From NCBI GenBank assembly GCA_009664345.1, contig CP043547.1:4430709-4494708 (forward strand): a stretch of DNA of 64,000 bases, written 5' to 3'. The notes beneath the pieces are model-generated. The model had not been told where the DNA came from, did no database searches, and was given only the letters and a program-made list of their open reading frames with translations. The position numbers were made by a program, and so were the translations under genes. The first letter of the stretch is position 1, and each line of letters starts with the position of its first letter. Source of the DNA: Planctomycetales bacterium 10988. Its GTDB lineage: Bacteria > Planctomycetota > Planctomycetia > Pirellulales > Pb10988. Shown here piece by piece: positions 15,901-24,063 of this stretch.

Positions 15901-18900
15901 TATCGATCTGACAAACGGCAGTCCTGGAACCTTTACAAAAATTGATGGAGCAAATTATACACTCAGCGTTTTTCCTGACATGGATGGAACCGTCACGGTT
16001 TCCGTCTCCTCTGGAAAGGCAGCGGACTTGGCAACCAATGGAAACACCTCGGCAACCGCGAGTATCACCTTCGATGACAATCAGCCGAACCTGACCATTA
16101 CTCCGTCAGGCACCCAAACAAACAGTTATCCGATTTTATTTACTTTTCAATTTTCTGAAGCAGTGTCAGGATTTGACCTATCCGATATCGAAGTAACCAA
16201 TGGGACCAAAGGGATTTTTACAACCGTCGATACGGACACTTATACCCTTGAAATAAGTCCTTTAGCAGATGGAAACGTCTCCGTCTTCGTGGCGGAAGAG
16301 CAAGCACTCGATGCGTCCAACAATGGAAATACAGAAGATTCCGCCACTGTAGTCTACGACGGCACCGCCCCTCTTTTAACAATCATCCCCAATGAAGACA
16401 CCTTCATTAACACTTCTCCTATTGTCTTCACTTTTCAATTCACCGAAGCAGTCACCGGCTTTTCCACCGATGACATAGTGTTAACAAATGGAATTGCTGG
16501 AGTCTTTACACAGCAGACAAGTCAACTTTATACGTTGGTCGTAACTCCATCTTCACAAGGTCAGGTCACCGTGCAAGTCAATGCAGATGCTGCCGAAGAC
16601 GCCTTCTTCAATGGGAATGAAATGTCTTCCGCTTCAATCTTGTTTGATTCGATCCCTCCTTCGTTGGAAATTACTCCCAATCAATCGACTACCGCTATTG
16701 CTTCAATTCTTTTTACCTTTACGTTTACTGAAGATGTCACCGGCTTTGAATTGTCAGATATTCAATTAACAAATGCCACCGCCGGTCAATTTTCAACACA
16801 AAATGGTAGCGTTTATACTTTAACAGCGACTGCCATTGCCGAAGGGGACGTGCTTGTTTCCGTAAATGCTGAGGTTGCCGAGGACTTCGCAGGCAATTTA
16901 AACACTTCGGCATCCGCCAGTGTAAGTTATGATCCGACGGCCCCCGGGCTGACGATTACTCCGGATACTGAAACTCTCAACAATTCTCCCATTGAATTTA
17001 CTTTTCAATTCACCGAAAGCGTCTTCAACTTCGACGTGGCAGATATTCAAGTAACCAACGGAACCCCCGGAGCTTTTACAGAAGTCGATGCTGACACTTA
17101 TACATTGCTTGTCACCCCGACTGGGCAAGGCACGGTCAAAGTGAATGTATCAGAAAATATTGCGGAGGATGCTACAGGAAATGGAAATCTTGCATCCACC
17201 GCAAGTGTCACATTCGACAGTATTCATCCTCTGCTAACGATCACGCCTGACGACATCATCACGAATCAGCCGACAGTTACTTTTACCTTTTCATTTACAG
17301 AAGAGGTTCTTGGATTTGAGGCTTCTGACATCAATGTTCTCGGCGGGACTGGACAAAATTTTATGATGGTTCAGCCCGACCGTTATACCATTGAGATCAT
17401 TCCCTCCGGAGAAGGGCTTGTTACGGTGGGAGTGTCACAAAATGCCGCGATGGATGCCGCCGAGAATGGAAATAACTCTTCATTTGCGGATGTACAATTC
17501 GACTTTACTTCACCCCTTTTAGCGATCACCCCCCATGAAGAAACACTGACGGATGAACTCGTGACCTTTACTTTTTCTTTTACGGAAGAAGTGTCAGGTT
17601 TTTCCATATCTGACATTTCGGTAATTGGAGGGATTGCAGAAAATTTTGTTCAAATTGAACCTGATTTCTATACGCTAGATGTTGTTGTTGAAAAGGATGG
17701 CCTTCTTCAAATCAGTGTCGCGGACAATGCCGCATATGATGACGTGGGCAACGGAAATCTCAGTGCGAGTGCCACGGTGAATCGCGACCGATTCCGCTCT
17801 CTCATCGTAACCGGAGCGGATGCCGGAGGGGGTCCGCATGTACGCGTCTTTGAACCAAATGGTGCGGAAGTTCTGAGTTTCTTCCCTTATCATCCCAATT
17901 TCACTGGTGGAGTGCGTGTGGCTACTGGCGATATCAATGGCGATGGGCATCTCGACATCGTCACCGCACCCGGCAGCGGCGGAGGCCCCCATATCAAGGT
18001 ATTTGACAGCCGTACCGGGGGACTGCTCTCGGGGGTAACCAACAATTTTTATGCCTTCGAACCAACTTTTACCGGCGGAGTGACCTTGGCGGTCGGCGAT
18101 GTGAATGGGGACGGTTTCGATGACATCATCACCGGGGCAGGTGCCACCGGGGGGCCACGAGTCACCGTCTTTAGTGGAGCCAACGGGTCGATCTTATCCG
18201 ACTTTTTTGCCTACGAGCCGACCTTTTATGGGGGAATTCGTGTCGCTGCCGGCGATCTGACCGGCGATGGGAAAGCGGAAATCATCACCTCTCCCGGACC
18301 GGGCGGTGGCCCTCGCGTGCGGGTTTTCGATGGCAGTTCCGGCGACCCGATGCTCGGCTCCAACGGGGATTTCTTTGCTTATAACCCTGGTTTTCTTGGT
18401 GGTCTGTTCGTCGCCAGCGGGGATATCAATGGCGATGGCTTCGATGACATTATTACTTCTCCCGATGCCACCGGCGGGCCGCATGTGGTGGTTCGCACCG
18501 CGAGCGGTCAGATTTTGCAAAACTTTTTTGCCTATGATCCGAATTTCCTCGGCGGCGTCCGAGTTGCAGTGGCCGATCTCAACGGGGATGGCTTTGATGA
18601 TCTTTTGACTGGCCCAGGTTCTCCCGGCGGGCCGCATGTGCGAGGGTTCAGTGGCAGAGACCTAGCGGACTTGGCCAACTTCTTTGCTTATAATCCCCTT
18701 TTTAACGGAGGAATTTTCCTGGCTGGCGGCGTTTCTCTTCAGCCGGAGGTTTCCTTAATGCCGGCTTCTTCCCCCTTGAAAAGTCTCGCCTTTACAGAGA
18801 CTCCCTCTCTTATTTCCAATGCACCCATTGATCCGTCGAATGCCGATCCGGTCGGCAGTTGGAATGTGCAACTTCAAAAGAAACAGCGGAGTTGGATTGA

Positions 18901-18970
18901 TTCCCTCGACGAATTTTATGCACAATCAGAAGCCATCGACGAACTGTTTAGCGGTCTAGGTATCCGTTGA
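12992..18970 (+). CDS. Giant LEPR-motif surface protein with ELWxSDGT, Ig-like and FG-GAP repeats
   Basis: About 1,992 residues. The N-terminus (residues 1-31) carries LETLEPRLLLDA, the planctomycete LEPR sorting-type motif. Residues ~45-460 hold repeats built on ELWKSDGT-x-x-GT. Residues ~461-1600 hold 12 bacterial Ig-like (Big_12-type) repeats of about 95 residues, each with ITFTFQFSEEVTGF and NGN followed by a VxFDxxxP link. Residues ~1603-1916 hold FG-GAP/VCBS-like repeats with GDINGDGFDDIIT calcium loops (five D-x-N/T-x-D-G). The last ~75 residues lack recognisable repeats. The frame opens at 12905, but the ATG at 12992 follows AGGGAG and gives the standard LEPR start. It is probably exported and adhesive; no catalytic domain was seen. 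Confidence 0.85.
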   Translation: MFSSWLKSSQRGNSQSLLHLETLEPRLLLDAQPYQVTNINAPGQNLSDMIEIGQDFYFKRTTAGGAELWITDGTVAGTELLKAIGPAGAASEMQSFVNADGILYFLANDGTHGVELWKSDGTSSGTQLVIDLVKDGGDAGIQELTAVGNLVFFSADGSNGRELWKSDGTAAGTTMVKNLTDDTGSEGIQSSSPESLVNVGGILFFTANDGTSGREIWATDGSDTNTFLLKEIAPNEAGSDPLYLTNINSTLFFQANDGSSGQELWVSNGESSGTYLLKDINANGSSNPNFFVEANGTIFFTAENGTNGVELWSTDGTSTGTQLVKNINASGDSNPYQLTNAGGNLYFVAEGSANNPALWKSDGTSDGTVLVKDIHPGSAPPQIEFIEFVTGTVYFSANDGVHGRELWRTRGTSETTELVSDLLSGSGSSNPQDLISRNGTLYFLANDGVGGVELWSLDSIRPGLLISPNGTATANSMITFTFQFSEEVTGFTASDIQVTNGTKGTFSTVDATTYTLIVNATENGFVTVNVAENIAQDISTNGNTAASASVLYDNSTPQLSITPDGIETNSTLITFTFQFSEGVTGFTAGDIQVSNGTKGTFESVSATIYTLEVTPGNEGEVALQVGENVAFDSFGVGNAAANASIDFDNTNPTLKITSLSDSTNNSPITFTFQFSEEVVGFSQSDLQLSNATVNNFSAIDSDTYTLSVNPIADGTVTVTVGMNVAQDAAGNGNTSDSKSVTFDGSQPQLSITPDGITTNNSPIQFTFQFSEIVTGFTVSDIIFNNAALNTFSAVDGDTYLLSVNPTSNGTITVQVSENVAQDSFGNGNTSASATVIFDTSLTGLAITPNAVSTDRQTVQFTFSFEDDVTGFTSSDIQVTNGSKGTFSELEPNLYVLEVTANTEGTVSLSVAEAAAMNGFGNGNSAATASIIFDETDPGLTITPSGGQTNDDPILFTFQFTEEVTGFLVTDIDLTNGSPGTFTKIDGANYTLSVFPDMDGTVTVSVSSGKAADLATNGNTSATASITFDDNQPNLTITPSGTQTNSYPILFTFQFSEAVSGFDLSDIEVTNGTKGIFTTVDTDTYTLEISPLADGNVSVFVAEEQALDASNNGNTEDSATVVYDGTAPLLTIIPNEDTFINTSPIVFTFQFTEAVTGFSTDDIVLTNGIAGVFTQQTSQLYTLVVTPSSQGQVTVQVNADAAEDAFFNGNEMSSASILFDSIPPSLEITPNQSTTAIASILFTFTFTEDVTGFELSDIQLTNATAGQFSTQNGSVYTLTATAIAEGDVLVSVNAEVAEDFAGNLNTSASASVSYDPTAPGLTITPDTETLNNSPIEFTFQFTESVFNFDVADIQVTNGTPGAFTEVDADTYTLLVTPTGQGTVKVNVSENIAEDATGNGNLASTASVTFDSIHPLLTITPDDIITNQPTVTFTFSFTEEVLGFEASDINVLGGTGQNFMMVQPDRYTIEIIPSGEGLVTVGVSQNAAMDAAENGNNSSFADVQFDFTSPLLAITPHEETLTDELVTFTFSFTEEVSGFSISDISVIGGIAENFVQIEPDFYTLDVVVEKDGLLQISVADNAAYDDVGNGNLSASATVNRDRFRSLIVTGADAGGGPHVRVFEPNGAEVLSFFPYHPNFTGGVRVATGDINGDGHLDIVTAPGSGGGPHIKVFDSRTGGLLSGVTNNFYAFEPTFTGGVTLAVGDVNGDGFDDIITGAGATGGPRVTVFSGANGSILSDFFAYEPTFYGGIRVAAGDLTGDGKAEIITSPGPGGGPRVRVFDGSSGDPMLGSNGDFFAYNPGFLGGLFVASGDINGDGFDDIITSPDATGGPHVVVRTASGQILQNFFAYDPNFLGGVRVAVADLNGDGFDDLLTGPGSPGGPHVRGFSGRDLADLANFFAYNPLFNGGIFLAGGVSLQPEVSLMPASSPLKSLAFTETPSLISNAPIDPSNADPVGSWNVQLQKKQRSWIDSLDEFYAQSEAIDELFSGLGIR
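14376..17790 (+). repeat. Twelve tandem ~285-nt repeats encoding Ig-like domains
   Basis: Each unit carries a strongly conserved DNA core close to TTTACCTTTCAATTTTC. Protein repeats are diverged outside FTFQF, VTGF and NGN. Copy number may vary between strains by recombination. Confidence 0.8.
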
Positions 18971-19132
18971 TTCTCCCGGCTGGTCCTCTTCCTTTTTCGG
19001 TCTCCAGCTTGACGTACTCTCTCTGGGCTTTCATATTGCAAGAAGAATGAAGTAACGGGTTGCTCGGTAGACCCTGAGCAAATCATGCTTCCAACTCGCA
19101 CCGTTGCCCGTTTGTTTTGATGAGTGGCCAGG

Positions 19133-20032
19133 ATGGATGCTTTTGATTATGTAGCTGTGTCCAAGATTGAGGATGCGATCGACCTTCTCAATCAGCCGGA
19201 TAAGCATGTGTGTATCCTCGCTGGAGGCACCGACTTGATTGTGCAACTGAGAGAAGGCGGACGGTCGGCCGATCTGGTAGTTGATATCAAAAAAATACCC
19301 GAGCTGAAGCAATGTTCGTTTGATCTCACCAATGGCTTGCGGATCGGGGCCGCGGTGAGTTGCGGGGAATTGATCAATACCCCAGCCGTCAAGGTTCTTT
19401 ATCCCGGCCTTCTTGACGCCGCCCGGATTATCGGGGGTTGGCAAATTCAGTCACGTGCGACCTTGGGCGGAAATCTTTGCAACGCTTCCCCGGCAGCCGA
19501 TTCGGTCCCGGCCTTGATCGTGCATGGCGCTCAAGCGACGATCGCGGGGCCACAAGGCCAGCGATCCGTGCCGGTAGAAGAAGTCTGCTTGGGACCTGGA
19601 AGAAACAGCCTCCAAGCCGGCGAACTGCTGATTTCCCTCGAACTTCCGCCGCCTCCGCCGAATTCAGGCGGGGCTTATTTACGGATGATTCCTCGCTATG
19701 AAATGGATATCGCCATTGCGGGTTGTGGGGCTTGGCTCAAGCTCAGCGATGATCAGACGACGATCGAACAGGCCCGCTTAGCCCTTGCAGCCGTGGGGCC
19801 GACGGCCTTTCTTCCTGAAAATGCGATCGACTTCTTGCCAGGAAAACCTGCTAACGAAGAGACGTTTTCCGAAGCGGCACGCCTGGTGGCAACCGGGGCC
19901 AAACCAATCAGCGACCTCCGCGGTCCGGCGGAATATCGGCTCCATCTTTGCGAAATCCTCTCCAAACGATCGCTCATGCGTGCCTTCCAACAAGCAGCCG
20001 GGCAACCGAACACCGCCATGCTTCCCACTTAG
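19133..20032 (+). CDS. FAD-binding subunit of a molybdenum hydroxylase (CoxM/XdhB-like)
   Basis: About 299 residues. It has the FAD-binding PCMH motifs: ILAGGTDLIVQL near residue 27 and TLGGNLCNASPAADS near residue 110, with the typical closing domain (AALAAVGPTAF-like stretch). This subunit passes electrons from the iron-sulfur subunit to FAD. A GTG at 19124 is also in frame; the ATG at 19133 gives the usual family start. It lies first in an M-S-L operon. There is no nearby molybdenum cofactor gene, so insertion must depend on genes elsewhere. Confidence 0.88.
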   Translation: MDAFDYVAVSKIEDAIDLLNQPDKHVCILAGGTDLIVQLREGGRSADLVVDIKKIPELKQCSFDLTNGLRIGAAVSCGELINTPAVKVLYPGLLDAARIIGGWQIQSRATLGGNLCNASPAADSVPALIVHGAQATIAGPQGQRSVPVEEVCLGPGRNSLQAGELLISLELPPPPPNSGGAYLRMIPRYEMDIAIAGCGAWLKLSDDQTTIEQARLALAAVGPTAFLPENAIDFLPGKPANEETFSEAARLVATGAKPISDLRGPAEYRLHLCEILSKRSLMRAFQQAAGQPNTAMLPT

Positions 20033-20062
20033 TGCGACGGATAGAATGAAAGAGGATGACCT

Positions 20063-20551
20063 TTGAGTGCAGCGAAAAAGAGCCACATTCAAGCCACCAT
20101 CAACGGAGAGCCAAGCGAATTTCTCTGCGAACCGCGGCAAAGTTTGCTAGAGGTCGTTAGGAATACGCTTGGAATGACCGGGACGAAAGAGGGTTGTAAC
20201 AACGGGAATTGCGGGGCCTGTGCCGTTCTCATGAATGGCCGACCAGTCGATAGTTGCCTTGTCTTGGCCGTCGAAGCCGAAGGGGCGGAAATCACGACGA
20301 TCGAAGGGATGGCGAAAGGGAGCGACCTCCATCCACTCCAAAAGTGCTTTTTGGAAGAGGCCGCCTTGCAATGTGGTATCTGCACCCCTGGCTTCTTGGT
20401 GACCGCAAAGGCCCTCCTCGATCGCAACCCGGAGCCTACCGAAGAACAGATTCGCTTCGCACTCGCAGGCAACCTCTGCCGCTGCACCGGTTATGATAAA
20501 ATTGTCGAAGCCGTCCAATCGGCGGCCCTCCGCATGAAGGAGAAGACCTGA
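20063..20551 (+). CDS. 2Fe-2S subunit of a molybdenum hydroxylase (CoxS/XdhC-like)
   Basis: The 162 residues show both cluster sites. Cys45, Cys50, Cys53 and Cys65 lie in the plant-type ferredoxin motif (GCNNGNCGAC). Cys104, Cys107, Cys139 and Cys141 form the second cluster (QCGICTPG and NLCRCTGY). It starts at TTG (20063), 30 nt after the FAD subunit. A palindrome copy (20340-20352) encodes part of LQKCFLEE. The next gene begins 2 nt after its stop. Confidence 0.93.
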   Translation: MSAAKKSHIQATINGEPSEFLCEPRQSLLEVVRNTLGMTGTKEGCNNGNCGACAVLMNGRPVDSCLVLAVEAEGAEITTIEGMAKGSDLHPLQKCFLEEAALQCGICTPGFLVTAKALLDRNPEPTEEQIRFALAGNLCRCTGYDKIVEAVQSAALRMKEKT

Positions 20552-20553
20552 TC

Positions 20554-22845
20554 ATGGCGACGACTTCCGAACCTTCTCAGTCTGAAAAACCCAAGGCCTA
20601 CAAAGTTCTCGGCACGCGGCCGATTCGTCACGATGGCACCGACAAAGTGACCGGCCGAGCCAAGTATGGCAACGACGTGCAACTTAGCGGAATGATTGTC
20701 GGCAAGATTCTCCGCAGCCCGCATGCCCATGCGAAGATTCGATCGATTGACACTTCCAAGGCGGAGGCCATGCCTGGCGTGTTGGCGATCGTCACTTCGG
20801 CGGATTTCCCCGACTTAGAGCATAAAATCGCTGACCTGGGCGAAGGTGCGGTCGACCTGATGTATTTAAGCGAGAATGTTCTTGCTCGCGAAAAGGTTCT
20901 CTATCACGGACATGCCGTCGCGGCGGTGGCGGCCAAAGATGCTTATACCGCCGAGGCCGCCCTCAAGAAAATCATCGTTGATTATGAAGTCTTGCCAGCG
21001 GTGACTTGGGTGCTGGATGCCCTCCAGCCGGAGGCACCGGTCATCCATGAAAATTTGAAAGTCGCAGGTTTTGGCCAAGGCTCCGATTTGCCAAAGAATG
21101 TTGCCAAGCACCTTGAATTCGAGCAGGGGAATCCTGAGGAAGGCTTCGTCGCCGCCGATCTCGTGATCGAGCGAGAATTCAAAACCGCCAGCGTGCATCA
21201 AGGCTACATCGAACCCCACACCGCGACGGCCCATTGGAATCAAGACGGTCGTCTCTCGATTTGGACTTCCACCCAAGGGGCCTTCACTTGTCGGCAGCAA
21301 ACCGCGGAGTTGCTGCAAATTCCCGTCTCCAGCGTGACAGTCTATCCTATGGAGATCGGCGGTGGTTTTGGCGGAAAGATCACTGTCTATCTTCAGCCGG
21401 TTGCCGCGATGCTCAGCCGAAAGACCGGCCGTCCGGTCAAGCTCACCATGTCGCGGAGCGAGGTCTTTCAAGGAACCGGGCCGACGCCGGGTTCTTACAT
21501 TCGTGTGAAAATGGGAGCCACGAAGGACGGCAAACTCACCGCGGCAGAGGCCTATTTGGCTTACGATGCCGGGGCGTTTCCCGGCGGAATGATCGGGCCG
21601 GGCTGCATGTGCGTGTTCAGTTGTTATGAGATTCCCCACGCCCGCGTCGTCGGGGATGACGTTCTGCTGAACAAGCCCAAGTCGTCCGCCTACCGTGCCC
21701 CGGGATCGACGCAAGCCCACTTCGCCAGCGAGTCCGTCATGAACGAGTTGGCCGAACAACTTGGCATCGATCCCTTTGCGTTCCGCATGATGAACGCGGC
21801 CAAGGAGGGGACACGCCGCGTCGATGGCCCCGTCTATCCCCGCATCGGCCTCGTCGAAACCCTCGAAGCCCTGCAAAACAGCGAACATTATCAATCCTCG
21901 CCGCCCAGCGGGCCGCACCAAGGGCGGGGACTGGCCTGCGGCTTCTGGTTCAATGGCACCATGAAGTCGAGTGCCCATGCCAGTGTGAATGCCGATGGCA
22001 CGGTGCATCTGGTCGAAGGTTCCACCGATATCGGCGGCTCTCGAACTTCGTTGGCAATGCAACTCGCCGAAACGCTGGGCATTTCCGCCGAAGACGTTCA
22101 CCCTCAGGTCGCCGATACCGATAGCGTCGGCTACAACGATGTGACGGGTGGCAGCCGCGTGACTTTTGCCACCGGGCTGGCGGTTTACAAGGTCGGTCTC
22201 GATATTCAGCGGCAAATGCAGGAGCGGGCCGCCACCTTGTGGGAATGCGAGCCGGAAGAGATCAACGTGGAAGAGGGCGTCTATCGCTACGCCGACCAGT
22301 CGCTGACGTTTAAAGAATTGGCGGGAAAAATCCTGGCAATCGGCGATCCGATCGTGGGAAAAGCAAGTGTTTCGCCGCATGGTTCGACGAACGGCTTCGG
22401 GGCACACCTGGTCGATTTGGAAGTTGATCCCGACACCGGCAAGGTAAAAATCCTCCGCTACACCGCTGTGCAAGATGCCGGCAAGGCCATCCATCCCAGT
22501 TACGTCGAAGGGCAAATGCAGGGCGGTGCCGTGCAGGGCATCGGCTGGGCTCTCAACGAAGCGTATCTCTTCGACGACGAGGGGCATCTCCTCAACCCCA
22601 CTTTCCTCGACTACCGCATGCCGACCTGTTTTGATGTGCCAAGGATTGAAACGATTATCGTTGAAGTCCCTAACCCCAGCCATCCGTACGGCGTGCGTGG
22701 AGTCGGAGAAACACCGATTGTCCCACCTCCGGCTGCCATCGCCCAAGCGATCTACCAAGCGACCGGCGTTCGCATGCAAGAGCTTCCCATGTCGCCACCC
22801 AACCTTTGGAAAGCCCTCAAAGAGAAAGCATCGGCTAGCGAATAA
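20554..22845 (+). CDS. Molybdopterin-binding large subunit of a molybdenum hydroxylase (CoxL/XdhA-like)
   Basis: The 763 residues follow the XDH-family large subunit: a hammerhead domain (RHDGTDKVTGRAKYGNDV), GGGFGGK near residue 268, SSAYRAPG near residue 379, and MQGGAVQGIGWALNE and GVRGVGETP at the end. GVGETP includes the conserved catalytic Glu. The active-site loop is AYRAPG, not the AYxCSFR of true CO dehydrogenase, so the substrate is more likely an aldehyde, purine or aromatic. A separate domain of 2Fe-2S type is not fused. The gene lies in order M-S-L with its partners and is convergent with the MnmE-like gene, 25 nt away. Confidence 0.9.
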   Translation: MATTSEPSQSEKPKAYKVLGTRPIRHDGTDKVTGRAKYGNDVQLSGMIVGKILRSPHAHAKIRSIDTSKAEAMPGVLAIVTSADFPDLEHKIADLGEGAVDLMYLSENVLAREKVLYHGHAVAAVAAKDAYTAEAALKKIIVDYEVLPAVTWVLDALQPEAPVIHENLKVAGFGQGSDLPKNVAKHLEFEQGNPEEGFVAADLVIEREFKTASVHQGYIEPHTATAHWNQDGRLSIWTSTQGAFTCRQQTAELLQIPVSSVTVYPMEIGGGFGGKITVYLQPVAAMLSRKTGRPVKLTMSRSEVFQGTGPTPGSYIRVKMGATKDGKLTAAEAYLAYDAGAFPGGMIGPGCMCVFSCYEIPHARVVGDDVLLNKPKSSAYRAPGSTQAHFASESVMNELAEQLGIDPFAFRMMNAAKEGTRRVDGPVYPRIGLVETLEALQNSEHYQSSPPSGPHQGRGLACGFWFNGTMKSSAHASVNADGTVHLVEGSTDIGGSRTSLAMQLAETLGISAEDVHPQVADTDSVGYNDVTGGSRVTFATGLAVYKVGLDIQRQMQERAATLWECEPEEINVEEGVYRYADQSLTFKELAGKILAIGDPIVGKASVSPHGSTNGFGAHLVDLEVDPDTGKVKILRYTAVQDAGKAIHPSYVEGQMQGGAVQGIGWALNEAYLFDDEGHLLNPTFLDYRMPTCFDVPRIETIIVEVPNPSHPYGVRGVGETPIVPPPAAIAQAIYQATGVRMQELPMSPPNLWKALKEKASASE

Positions 22846-22850
22846 TATCT

Positions 22851-22864
22851 AAAAAGCACTTTTT
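22851..22864. repeat. AAAAAGYRSTTTTT palindrome between convergent genes
   Basis: AAAAAGCACTTTTT fills most of the 25-nt gap between the hydroxylase operon and the MnmE-like gene, so it may act as a weak bidirectional terminator. Confidence 0.65.
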
Positions 22865-22870
22865 ACAATT

Positions 22871-24034
22871 TTACGAGAGCCAGTCATACAAGACTTCTCG
22901 TGCTTTCTCAACATCTCTGGCTATCAGCAACGAACGTAACACTTGCAGCAGCGAGACTTGATTCTCAGAAAAAGGAATCGGCATCTGCGGGGTAAGAGGT
23001 TCGGGAATCAAGCGATGGAGGATCGTCTCTGTTAATAGCTCAATCCCTTTACCAGTGGATGCACTTATCAAAAGTGGTTTTTGAGAGAATACGGAAACGG
23101 ACTGCTTATCGAGGGAAAAGTCTTTGGCTACAGGAAGATCGCACTTGTTGGCAATAGGAATCGCTTGAGGGTACTGCTGGGCAAGCCGAAGATCCTCCGC
23201 GTCGAGAGGCTGGCTTTGATCGAAGACGAACAATATCAAATCCGCTTTTTGCAAGATGGTTTTGGCTCGATCAATCCCACTCGCTTCCAAGAAGTCACCC
23301 GTCTCCCGCATTCCTGCCGTGTCTGTCAAAGAGATGAGCCAACCTTGTAATACGGTCGTAGTGGCAACGACATCTCTCGTGGTGCCGGGCTGATCATGGA
23401 CAATCGCCCGCTCATAACCAAGGAGCGTATTGATGAGGCTGCTCTTTCCCATATTGGGCCGCCCAACGATCACAACGTTCCAAGGTTCACATAGATGCCG
23501 GCCATAATGAGCCCTTCGCTCCAAACTTTCAAGCAGAGCACCCGCCTCCGGCCAAGCTTCTTGCTCGAACATCCCTAACAATTCGACAAAGGCTGAACGC
23601 AAGATCCCTTGACCTTGGGCGAAGAGGAGTTCCGCGGCCAGCTCCGTGCGGGCTTCGGTTAGTGCCAGCTCCGCCTCGGCTTGGAAACGATCGCTCGTCT
23701 GGGACATCAGCCAATCTTGCCACGAACAAACCTTAAAACCCGCTTTTTGGAATTGTTCTAAGAAGAGGGCAACGACCTTCGTTCCGCCGTGGCAATGTAT
23801 TTCAAAAACTGCTTTTTGTTTTTTAAGGACAATTTCTTCTTGCAAACCTTGAGACAATCGCCACCGGCCGAACGTAATGGACTCAGGAGCAAGCTCGTTC
23901 TGCTTACCGAAAGACTGGAAATGTTCGTTCACGAACGAGGTGGCTAAGGGACCTTCGAGGCGGAGGGTTGCCACGGCCCCGCGTCCGGAGGGCGTCAGCT
24001 GGGTAACTTGCGAGGAGGGAAAAGTTGAATCCAT
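22871..24034 (-). CDS. MnmE-like tRNA-modification-type GTPase lacking the C-terminal Cys motif
   Basis: The 387 residues show the TrmE N-terminal domain (TPSGRGAVATLRLEG, then FEIHCHGG) and a G domain with GRPNMGKSS, a DQPGTTRD loop, DTAGM, NKCDL and SAST. MnmE enzymes are usually about 450 residues and end FCIGK, with the Cys used in tRNA U34 modification. This protein ends REVLYDWLS, so the catalytic Cys is missing, and the helical domain appears shortened. It may be a second, specialised copy with a true mnmE elsewhere, or a divergent form. It lies in a minus-strand cluster with coaX and obg. Confidence 0.8.
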   Translation of the reverse strand: MDSTFPSSQVTQLTPSGRGAVATLRLEGPLATSFVNEHFQSFGKQNELAPESITFGRWRLSQGLQEEIVLKKQKAVFEIHCHGGTKVVALFLEQFQKAGFKVCSWQDWLMSQTSDRFQAEAELALTEARTELAAELLFAQGQGILRSAFVELLGMFEQEAWPEAGALLESLERRAHYGRHLCEPWNVVIVGRPNMGKSSLINTLLGYERAIVHDQPGTTRDVVATTTVLQGWLISLTDTAGMRETGDFLEASGIDRAKTILQKADLILFVFDQSQPLDAEDLRLAQQYPQAIPIANKCDLPVAKDFSLDKQSVSVFSQKPLLISASTGKGIELLTETILHRLIPEPLTPQMPIPFSENQVSLLQVLRSLLIARDVEKAREVLYDWLS

Positions 24035-24063
24035 AGAGTTGCAAGACTATTGAGGCCGCGAAA

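Noticed and set aside
14376-17790. Evenly spaced repeats considered as a CRISPR array
   Set aside because: The unit is ~285 nt and in one open frame encoding Ig-like domains, with no short identical repeats and unique spacers.
20866-22779. Long minus-strand open frame (637 codons) opposite the hydroxylase large subunit
   Set aside because: The plus strand encodes a clear XDH-type protein. The reverse frame is a codon-bias shadow rich in Arg, Gly and His with no known motif.
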